Source: an uncultured Clostridia bacterium
GTDB lineage: Bacteria; Bacillota; Clostridia; Oscillospirales; Ruminococcaceae
Length of the DNA stretch: 19,774 nt
Direction of reading: 5' to 3'
Assembly: GCA_947381875.1 (NCBI GenBank)
Contig: CANCXY010000029.1
Location: 1-19,774 of the forward strand
Position 1 is the stretch's first letter, and every line of letters begins with the position of its first letter. The notes under the pieces were generated by a model. The model was not told the origin of the DNA and ran no database searches. It was given only the letters and a program-made list of their open reading frames with translations. Of the stretch, positions 14,267 through 19,774 are shown one piece after another. The position numbers and the translations under genes were made by a program.

Positions 14267-14273
14267 CCTCCTT
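14267..14273 (-). promoter_or_regulatory. Ribosome binding site AAGGAGG deciding the ATT start
   Basis: Coding-strand AAGGAGG, followed by ATCCA and then ATT. No ATG, GTG or TTG lies at the right spacing downstream, so the ATT at 14261 is the best-placed start. Confidence 0.7.
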
Positions 14274-14290
14274 ATGCAAATCCCTTCCCC

Positions 14291-14340
14291 CTTTTGCCTT
14301 CGGCGACCTTCTTTTTTCTTGAAAGAAAAAAGAAGGCAAA
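14291..14340. repeat. T/A-rich long hairpin with alternative outer pairing
   Basis: The core 14306..14335 has 14-bp arms (CCTTCTTTTTTCTT and complement); in addition TTTTGCCTT at 14291 can pair with AAGGCAAAA at 14332. It forms the terminator-gene end of the 331-bp non-coding stretch 14262..14592. Between it and the inverted repeat at 14444 I see no gene. Confidence 0.85.
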
Positions 14341-14443
14341 AAAGAACTTTCCACACACCACTGTACGCTGCGGCGAATCTATGCCGGCCTTTCCTCGACA
14401 GGCAATTTTTCCTGCCGCATATCCCCGCAAAAATTGATTTCCC

Positions 14444-14504
14444 CGCACCCAAACGCATGTTTGGGTGCATATAAAGTTTCCGTCCACCCTTTTCAAAGGG
14501 TGGC
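14444..14504. repeat. 61-bp inverted repeat, left copy
   Basis: An exact reverse complement of 16555..16615. It contains two hairpins of its own: 14445..14468 (10-bp arms, GCACCCAAAC, 4-base loop) and 14484..14503 (9-bp arms). It lies 89 bp past the head-closure stop. Confidence 0.95.
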
Positions 14505-14509
14505 GGATT

Positions 14510-14578
14510 CCAAAGGCAGAGCCTTTGGCCGGTCCAGCGGGACGCTGGGCAGGATTCCAAAGGGCGGCAGCCCTTTGG
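14510..14578. repeat. Hairpin array next to the left inverted repeat
   Basis: Three stem-loops, at 14510..14528 (8-bp arms, AGA loop), 14534..14548 (6-bp arms) and 14557..14578 (9-bp arms, GGCA loop). They end 14 bp before the head-closure stop. The last one has a counterpart at 16528..16548 beside the right inverted repeat. Confidence 0.85.
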
Positions 14579-14592
14579 GCCTGCGGCAGCCG

Positions 14593-15009
14593 CTACGCCC
14601 AGATTTGCTCCAACGCAAGAGGCGTCTGGGCATGCGTAGGGTAGAGAGCGGGCGGGCCGCTGGCGGTCCAGGCGGTAGTGCGGCTCCGGTGCGTCACAAG
14701 GACGCGGGAGCCTTCGGGCGGGGCGTTTTCCGGGGCGGTAAAGAGCATGGCCGTCTGGGAGAGGGGCGCGCCGAGCGCGCCGGGGTCGGCGGGGCGGGCG
14801 GCGGCGTAGGAAAGGCGGCAGGGGATGGCGTCGGCGGCGGGGATTTCGCGCCCGCGCACGATGCCTGTTTCCGCGTCCCGCACCTGACGCAGGGTGTGGA
14901 TGATACAGGTGCCGTCATAGAGGGTTTTTAGTGCGTTTTTCGCCGCGCTGTAGGATGCCGCCAGTGCATCCGCCCGCCCCTTGCGCCCCGCGCCGGGCGC
15001 GCTCACCAC
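14593..15009 (-). CDS. Head closure protein (XkdH-like)
   Basis: The product is 138 aa from GTG 15009; the next codon is also GTG (15006) and either works with the GGAGG site 5 or 8 bases upstream. The stop of the connector gene overlaps (GTGA). The N-terminal NALKTLYDGTCIIHTLRQVRD and IPCRLSYAAARPAD, then QTAMLFTAPENAPPEGSRVLVTHRS and TTAWTASGPPALYPTHA, match the pattern of PBSX head-closure proteins (phage-like, small beta-barrel). It is inferred to seal the connector after packaging. It is the gene nearest the left inverted repeat. Confidence 0.8.
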   Translation of the reverse strand: MVSAPGAGRKGRADALAASYSAAKNALKTLYDGTCIIHTLRQVRDAETGIVRGREIPAADAIPCRLSYAAARPADPGALGAPLSQTAMLFTAPENAPPEGSRVLVTHRSRTTAWTASGPPALYPTHAQTPLALEQIWA

Positions 15010-15389
15010 GGGAGCCTCCGGCAGCAGGCCGCCAGTTCGCGGCCATAGTGCAGCAGACCGGCCACCAGCACCGACATGTGCTGTTCGGCGCTCTGGCGCG
15101 CGCCCGAAACGTCAAAGGTGACTTCGGTGTCGCCAAGTTTCAGGCGCTCCAGCGCTTCGGCGGGGAAGTTCTCAATGTCCTCCGGCATGAATGCCTGTTT
15201 CGTTGAGAAGAACGCACCGATGGCCCGCAGGGCGCATACATGGCGCAGCTCCTGCGGCAGATCCATCAGGTTGCATTCGCACAGAAGGCCCGCCTCGGCG
15301 TATTCGGCACACAGGCGCAGCAGCGCCTCATCGCCCGCTTTGAGGGTATAGCCCGCTGTTTCCAAAGCCTCTTTTGCCTGTTTCCACAT
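15003..15389 (-). CDS. Head-tail connector protein
   Basis: The product is 128 aa from ATG 15389, chosen for AAGGAGG 8 bases upstream; the open frame goes 18 codons further back into the end of the capsid gene. The mostly alpha-helical sequence (EALLRLCAEYAEAGLLCECN, LPQELRHVCALRAIGAFFSTKQAF, LGDTEVTFDVSGARQ) fits the small connector of the gp6/gp15 type that binds under the portal. Its position between capsid and head-closure genes is the standard one. The assignment rests on position and fold type, not on a distinctive motif. Confidence 0.78.
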   Translation of the reverse strand: MWKQAKEALETAGYTLKAGDEALLRLCAEYAEAGLLCECNLMDLPQELRHVCALRAIGAFFSTKQAFMPEDIENFPAEALERLKLGDTEVTFDVSGARQSAEQHMSVLVAGLLHYGRELAACCRRLPW

Positions 15390-15417
15390 CCTGTTTTCCT
15401 CCTTTCCGGCGCGCGCG

Positions 15418-16488
15418 TCAGCCCTTGGAGAGGATGCGCGCAATCGCGATCGTTTTGTGCGGGATGGCCTGCGTGCCGTCGTTTACAATCTGCCAGTTTT
15501 TCCCGTCCGACAAATCGCTGTTGGCAGCCGAGGCCGTGAGCGCGGCGGGCTTTTCAAAGGAAATGCCGTCCACGCCGCAGATATAGCGGTCGCGCACATA
15601 CAGCGTGTCCTGCCCGCCGTTGGTGCGGGGGTCGCGGCTCATCTCATAGGGCACGGCGTCGCCGATGTTGTCTAAGATGATGGCCCCCTTGCCGAGTATA
15701 TAGGTAGTGTAGGTGATGGCGGCGCTGTCCCCCTCGCCGCTTGTCTGGGCAGGCATGCCGTCGTCTACCAGCACGGTGCGCCCGTTCCAGCTCCCAATGG
15801 CAAGGTCGCGCGTCACGCCGTCCTTGTCGGTATAGGTGAGATATTTCAAAAGCTGGAGGTTTTCCAGGTTCGTGGCAACCTCGCTGTGCATAATGACAAG
15901 GCTGAACAGCGATTTTTGATCGCCGCACGCTTTCTGGATCGCGCGGTTGAGCGTATCCGCGCCGACAAGCGCCGCCTCCCCCGCGTTCTTGCTGATATCA
16001 AAGGTATGCTTTTCCAAAAATTCCTTGGCGGCTTTCGCGGCGGCCCCCGTGCCGGTGGTACTCATGCTGAACACCCCCGAAAGGATTGCCAATAACAAGT
16101 CCTGCCGCACTTCTTCTTTGTATTCCCCGATTTCCGCCGCGACGGCATCCATGAAGTCGATGCCCGCCGTCAAATTCCTGCTGAACGAGCGTTCCGTCCA
16201 GGCGTCCATCCGGGAAGCCACAATAAAGCCCTGTTCATAGGTGGTAGCGGCGGAATCCGCGATATTCGTCGCGCCGTCGTTGTTCTGCGAGGTAGCCCCG
16301 CTGATGCGCCCATAGTACGGGATACGCGCATACAGCGACCCGCCCTGGCTCGACAGCGCGCTACGCGCATTCTCATTCGCGCCCACCGCCTCGCTGCGCG
16401 CCAGCTCACTCTTTTTCGCGTTCGGAATACTGTTGATGTACTTCCCAAACGCCTCCGCATTGAAGGTCTTTGCATCAAATTTAGCCAT
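15418..16488 (-). CDS. Major capsid (coat) protein
   Basis: The product is 356 aa from ATG 16488 (MAKFDAKTFNAEAFGKYINS), with GGGGAAG upstream; two further in-frame ATGs upstream would start without usable ribosome spacing. The sequence has the Firmicute phage coat pattern: ARIPYYGRISGATSQNNDGATNI, EQGFIVASRMDAWTERSFSRN, a spine-helix-like region (AAKEFLEKHTFD), VIMHSEVATNLENLQLLKYL, and GKGAIILDNIGDAVPYEMSRDP. It is very probably HK97-fold, by family inference. The gene lies inside the region bounded by the 61-bp inverted repeats. Confidence 0.9.
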   Translation of the reverse strand: MAKFDAKTFNAEAFGKYINSIPNAKKSELARSEAVGANENARSALSSQGGSLYARIPYYGRISGATSQNNDGATNIADSAATTYEQGFIVASRMDAWTERSFSRNLTAGIDFMDAVAAEIGEYKEEVRQDLLLAILSGVFSMSTTGTGAAAKAAKEFLEKHTFDISKNAGEAALVGADTLNRAIQKACGDQKSLFSLVIMHSEVATNLENLQLLKYLTYTDKDGVTRDLAIGSWNGRTVLVDDGMPAQTSGEGDSAAITYTTYILGKGAIILDNIGDAVPYEMSRDPRTNGGQDTLYVRDRYICGVDGISFEKPAALTASAANSDLSDGKNWQIVNDGTQAIPHKTIAIARILSKG

Positions 16489-16505
16489 CTTCCCCATCCT
16501 TTCTG

Positions 16506-16615
16506 TTGGGCTGCCGCCCAAACCTGCCCAAAGGGCGCTGCCCTTTGGAATCCTGCCACCCTTTGAAAAGGGTGGACGGAAACTTTATATGCACCCAAAC
16601 ATGCGTTTGGGTGCG
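16506..16615. repeat. 61-bp inverted repeat, right copy, with hairpin array
   Basis: The perfect 61-bp part is 16555..16615. Hairpins: 16506..16521, 16528..16548 (9-bp arms, GCT loop), 16556..16575 and 16591..16614. Together with 16624..16669 it accounts for most of the 194-bp gap between scaffold and capsid genes. No gene is seen there. Confidence 0.93.
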
Positions 16616-16623
16616 GGATTGTT

Positions 16624-16669
16624 CAGGTTCCGGGCGCACATTGCTTTTCTGTGCGTTTCAAAGAACCTG
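16624..16669. repeat. Long stem-loop between scaffold and capsid genes
   Basis: An outer pair CAGGTTC/GAACCTG and an inner pair CGCACA/TGTGCG, with mismatches between them and a 9-base loop. It directly follows the scaffold stop on the mRNA. Confidence 0.7.
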
Positions 16670-16682
16670 TTCCCGCCGGGTT

Positions 16683-17081
16683 TTACTCTGTCCGCTCGGA
16701 CAGATACGCCGCCAACTGCGCATACGTCATATGCGCGGGGTCCGGCGCGGCATCGGGCAGCACGTCCGCGCTCTCGCCGGGGATGAACCCCCGGCCAACC
16801 GTCTTTGGCTCCTGCCCGTGGAAAAGGTACGGATCCGACTGCCGGATCGCCTCGATTTGCGCTTCCAGCCCTTCGGCGGTGCCGTCCCCGTTCAGCGTGA
16901 CCGCCTCCTCGTCCAGCAGCGCGCGCACCGCTTTACGATTGCGCGCCCCCGCCGCCGCAAGCGCCAGGTCGATTGCCGCCGCGCGTTTCACCGCCGCCAG
17001 CTCCTCCGCGTGCGCCGCTATCATCGCCGCCTTTTCCTGTTCCAGCGCCTCAATGCGCTGCATCAGTTCCTCCTGCTCCAT
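16683..17081 (-). CDS. Phage scaffolding protein (GP20 family)
   Basis: The product is 132 aa from ATG 17081, with AGGGAGAG before it. Upstream codons in frame lie in the hairpin region and are not used. The first 50 residues are a coiled coil (EEEL-type, QEELMQRIEALEQEKAAMIA). The middle has the family signature LALAAAGARNRKAVRALLD, NGDGTAEGLEAQIEAIRQSDPYLF. The C-terminus (AHMTYAQLAAYLSE) is the likely capsid-binding helix. In this family the scaffold is internal to the procapsid and removed before packaging. It is on the short side for the family. Confidence 0.88.
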   Translation of the reverse strand: MEQEELMQRIEALEQEKAAMIAAHAEELAAVKRAAAIDLALAAAGARNRKAVRALLDEEAVTLNGDGTAEGLEAQIEAIRQSDPYLFHGQEPKTVGRGFIPGESADVLPDAAPDPAHMTYAQLAAYLSERTE

Positions 17082-17123
17082 CTTTCTCTCCCTCCATTCT
17101 GTATGTGTGAAACTTTTCCATAA

Positions 17124-17147
17124 ATTTCCGCCCGCCGGGCGTGAAAT
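17124..17147. repeat. GC-rich hairpin at the portal stop
   Basis: Arms ATTTCCGCCC and GGGCG(T)GAAAT, GCC loop, one bulge. It overlaps the last base of the portal stop codon and precedes the scaffold leader. Confidence 0.8.
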
Positions 17148-18529
17148 CAAAGCTGTTCCTGCCCTGCGGCCTCCTGCCGCCGCAGGCGCTCCAACTCCCG
17201 CTGCGGGTCATCCACCCAGGGGTGCTTTGCCACCACGGTTTCCCGCGAAAGCATCTGCGCCGACGCCGTACAGTTCCCGATTGCCTCGCTCTCGCTCATC
17301 AGCATATCGCGGTTGAACAGGAACGTCACGCGCCCGCTCGATGCCTCGCCCGCCCGCGCTAAATACACTTCGATGAACGTCAGCAGTTCCTCAAAAGAAG
17401 CCTGCATCTCCGTCTCCATCTCGTCCGCGTCCAGGTCGATATCCGAATACATGGAACGGATGTTCATCTGGTTGGGGTTGCCCGAAAGCCGTGTGTCGCG
17501 CGCGTCGAACCCCATGCCATTTTCTGTGATAGCGTCGCGCAGCAGCGATAAAATCACCCGGTAGTTTTCGGCGTTGAACTCTACCTTCAGCGTCTCCACC
17601 CCGCCCTGCGCGTCACCCTCTGTGCGCACCTTCACCGCGCCGTACTGCGCTAAGTTGCGCCGGAACTCTCCCAAATCCGTGCCGTCGTAATTTTTCAGCA
17701 CAAGAATGGTATTGCGCGGGTCCTCCTGCATGCGGTTCTCGAAATCGGAAAACATCAGATTCAGCCCGTCCTGCAATGTTTTGACGCGCTGCAGCAGCGG
17801 CATTTCGTTTTCGTTGGCCTTAAATGGTACCAGAGGCACACACGGCCACCCCGCCGACGCCCCGCCCCAAAAACTGTAGGGCAGTACGCCCGCGCCCGGC
17901 GCGTCCTCGTCCGCTATAAGCCGCCCATTTTCCAGCGCCAGACACTGTACGCCCGCCGGGCCGTATACCTCCACCTTTTCTTCCAGCACAAACGCGTGCC
18001 CGTCGAACCGCTCGCGCAGATACACCCGCACGGCACGTTCCAGCCGCGTGTGTTCGCTGTCCTGCCAAAGCGGCAAAATCTCATACGCCGGGAACATGCG
18101 GAACGCCAACGCCCCGTTTTCGTCATAATACGGGTACAGCCACGCGATCCCCCCGCACAGCATCGCCTTGCCCAGGTTTTTCAGCAGACGCAAAAACCGC
18201 TTATCGAAAATCCCCCGCAGCCGCCCGATATACGCCGCATCCTCGCCCTCCATCGCGAAGGGCTTGCCCAGCAGGTAATTGGTTTTCTGCGTCACCAATT
18301 TGCCGAACTGATTATTGACAAGCCTGCTGTTGGGCACATTCTCCAGCCGTTCCAGTTTCCCGTCCCGCCCGATGGCTGTCCGCTGCCGCGCGCAGATATC
18401 GTGCTGCCCGACAAAGTAGGCAAACCCCTTGATCTGCATGGCCCGCTGCCGCGAGGTTTTCCAGGCCGCGATTTCCCGTTCCAGAATATCCCCATCCTGA
18501 ACCGCCACAGCCTTCCTTCTCCATCCCAT
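17147..18529 (-). CDS. Portal protein (SPP1 gp6-like)
   Basis: The product is 460 aa from ATG 18529 (MGWRRKAVAVQDGD), with AGGAGG 9 bases upstream; earlier in-frame sequence overlaps the terminase gene in another frame. The typical portal blocks are seen: VNNQFGKLVTQKTNYLLGKP, FLRLLKNLGKAMLCGGIAWLYPY, PFKANENEMPLLQRVKTLQDGLN, SDFENRMQEDPRNTILVLKNYDG, and RLSGNPNQMNIRSMYSDIDLD near the end. The portal forms the 12-mer at the packaging vertex and binds the large terminase. It is 28 bp after the terminase stop. The C-terminal 100 residues carry the wing and crown helices. Confidence 0.95.
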   Translation of the reverse strand: MGWRRKAVAVQDGDILEREIAAWKTSRQRAMQIKGFAYFVGQHDICARQRTAIGRDGKLERLENVPNSRLVNNQFGKLVTQKTNYLLGKPFAMEGEDAAYIGRLRGIFDKRFLRLLKNLGKAMLCGGIAWLYPYYDENGALAFRMFPAYEILPLWQDSEHTRLERAVRVYLRERFDGHAFVLEEKVEVYGPAGVQCLALENGRLIADEDAPGAGVLPYSFWGGASAGWPCVPLVPFKANENEMPLLQRVKTLQDGLNLMFSDFENRMQEDPRNTILVLKNYDGTDLGEFRRNLAQYGAVKVRTEGDAQGGVETLKVEFNAENYRVILSLLRDAITENGMGFDARDTRLSGNPNQMNIRSMYSDIDLDADEMETEMQASFEELLTFIEVYLARAGEASSGRVTFLFNRDMLMSESEAIGNCTASAQMLSRETVVAKHPWVDDPQRELERLRRQEAAGQEQL

Positions 18530-18557
18530 AGATCCGCTCCTCCTTTCCTGATGAACG

Positions 18558-19774
18558 TCACGCAAAACTGAACGTGTGCGGCGCGCAGGCGCGCACCAGG
18601 GCGTACCGGAGCGCGTCCATCGCGTGGGAAAACTCGTGGTCGGGTTTGCCGGTGAGCAGGCCGGCAGGCGTTTTTTCCCAGCAGTAGTTTTCAATCTCCC
18701 GCTTCACCTCCACACAGCGCGGGTCAACGACGATCCTGTAGCGCCGCACGCATTGAATGCCGTAATTTACGCTGTCTTTGCCTTTGGGCGCGGGTTCGGC
18801 GCGCAGGCCCGCCTCGCGCAGCTCCGCGATGCTTTTCGGTTCGGCGGCGTCGCATTGGATACGCTGCCCGCCGTACCCCATCGCCAGGATCTGCGCCGCG
18901 ATTTCGCGGTTCGTCACCCCGCGCGCATACCATTCGTCAAACACATATACCGTGCGCGCCGCCTCGTCGAGCAGGGCCGCCACAAAGGCCGTCGGGTCGG
19001 TGAATCCGAAATCCAGCCCGAACACCGCCTGCACGCCCTCCCTTCTCCGCAGCGCCGCCGCGTCCACGGGTTCGCACGCTACGTCGGTGTAAATGCGCCC
19101 CTCGGCTATGCCCCATTCGCCCGCCCCCTCTATGCGGTACCGGCACGGGTCCCGCTGACGCATCCCCTCAAACAGCGCCCGGTCCGCTTCGCTCAACCAC
19201 TCATTACACCGCCAGGTTGTGGTTTGGATGAACGTGTTTTCATCCGGCGCGTCAAAAAAGCGTTTTTTCAGCCAGCTTTCGGCGCTCCACGGGTTGAAAG
19301 TGAGTGTGAGCTGTTTGAAATACCCTGCGGGCACCTCGCCGCGGATGGAGAAATCGACTTTGTTAAAATCGTCCTCGCTGGCAATCTCATAGGCTTCCTC
19401 GATCCACACCCAGCACAGCGCGCCCTTCTCCACAGAAATGGACGTAATCTTCACGCCGTCATCCAGCCCGCGAAAGAGGATCTTCTGCCCCGTGCCCCGC
19501 CGGACGATCTGCATCGGCGACACCGTGCAGTCGAACAGCGTGTCCACCCCCAGCCGGTGAATGGCCCATTTCAAATCGCTGAACACCGAATCCCGCAAGG
19601 TATATGAGTAGCGCCGCACGCACAACGCGCTGGAAAGCGGATAATTCAGCAGCCGGTAGATCATGTTCAGGGCTGTCGTCTTGCTCTTTTTGCTTCCCCG
19701 GCTTCCCTTGCACACCCGATACCGTTTTTTCGTGTGCCAGAAATCCGCATATCCGCCCCCCACGGCCTCCTGCA
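18558..19774 (-). CDS. terL: Terminase large subunit, N-terminus cut by the window
   Basis: The frame is open to the right edge; the GTG at 19763 is a possible start, but the codons before it (QEA) keep the frame open, so the N-terminus is probably outside. Counting from GTG 19763 the product is 401 aa. Walker A is KGSRGSKKSKT (19-29), Walker B ALCWVWIEEAYE (115-126, with E122/E123), and the coupling motif LTLTFNPWS (152-160). The nuclease domain shows GLDFGFTDPTAF (D251), QCDAAEPKS (D305) and SHAMDALRYAL (D383), the three acidic residues of the RNase H-like fold. It packages phage DNA into the head with the portal. The small subunit would lie further right. Confidence 0.95.
   Translation of the reverse strand, partial: QEAVGGGYADFWHTKKRYRVCKGSRGSKKSKTTALNMIYRLLNYPLSSALCVRRYSYTLRDSVFSDLKWAIHRLGVDTLFDCTVSPMQIVRRGTGQKILFRGLDDGVKITSISVEKGALCWVWIEEAYEIASEDDFNKVDFSIRGEVPAGYFKQLTLTFNPWSAESWLKKRFFDAPDENTFIQTTTWRCNEWLSEADRALFEGMRQRDPCRYRIEGAGEWGIAEGRIYTDVACEPVDAAALRRREGVQAVFGLDFGFTDPTAFVAALLDEAARTVYVFDEWYARGVTNREIAAQILAMGYGGQRIQCDAAEPKSIAELREAGLRAEPAPKGKDSVNYGIQCVRRYRIVVDPRCVEVKREIENYCWEKTPAGLLTGKPDHEFSHAMDALRYALVRACAPHTFSFA

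Noticed and set aside
14090..14560. Minus-strand open frame running through the inverted repeat
   Set aside because: It overlaps the terminator gene in another frame and encodes mainly hairpin DNA. The same peptide (PPFEKGGRKLY) appears from the other repeat copy, as expected for repeats rather than a gene.
14444..16615. Insertion sequence or transposon with 61-bp terminal repeats
   Set aside because: The enclosed genes are ordinary head genes in their normal order, there is no transposase, and no target-site duplication was seen.
18530..18694. N-terminal extension of the portal to 18694
   Set aside because: It would overlap the terminase gene by over 130 bp in another frame, and a strong ribosome site supports the start at 18529.
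18576..19607. Plus-strand open frame of 343 codons opposite the terminase gene
   Set aside because: It mirrors terL, whose motifs are all intact, and reads as Arg/Pro/His-rich shadow sequence.

Overview
The window is the late structural region of a PBSX-like prophage or temperate myophage from a GC-rich Firmicute. A gut Oscillospirales/Ruminococcaceae-type host is my best guess, from the codon usage, the PBSX-type gene set and the GC-rich hairpin repeats. All credible genes lie on the minus strand, so transcription runs from base 19774 towards base 1. The gene order follows Bacillus PBSX: large terminase, portal, scaffold, major capsid, connector, head closure, tail terminator, sheath, tube, chaperone, tape measure, xkdP, xkdQ, xkdR, xkdS, xkdT, xkdU, fibres.

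Head module (about 13.8-19.8 kb): a large terminase cut by the right edge, an SPP1 gp6-type portal, a GP20-type scaffold, the major capsid protein, a head-tail connector, a head-closure protein and a tail terminator. The capsid/connector/closure block is flanked by 61-bp perfect inverted repeats embedded in hairpin arrays. The usual HK97 gp10 (XkdI) slot holds a hairpin array instead of a gene.

Tail module (about 3.5-13.7 kb): contractile sheath, tube, an XkdN-type chaperone with a clear -1 frameshift site (A AAA AAC) giving a longer second product, a tape measure with three 32-residue repeats, then the hub and baseplate genes. From xkdP to the tail-collar fibre the genes overlap by 4-8 bp or are spaced by 3 bp, which implies translational coupling. 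Only the terminal pair around the tape measure and the fibre genes have longer leaders.

Fibre and distal module (1-3.5 kb): a tail-collar fibre, a second fibre-like protein, an S74-chaperone fibre, and a shorter fibre sharing a near-identical 155-residue module with it. Then come a protein with 17 cysteines placed exactly every fourth residue (C-x3 ladder) and the start of another small gene cut by the left edge. The cysteine-ladder gene at the end of the tail operon is the most unusual thing here and may be a substrate of a peptide-modifying system lying just beyond base 1.

Every gap longer than about 50 bp contains at least one GC-rich hairpin, and one copy of the same palindrome sits in frame inside the xkdR gene. 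None has a T-tract, so they do not look like terminators. No tRNA, rRNA, CRISPR array, IS element, lysogeny, replication or lysis genes were seen.
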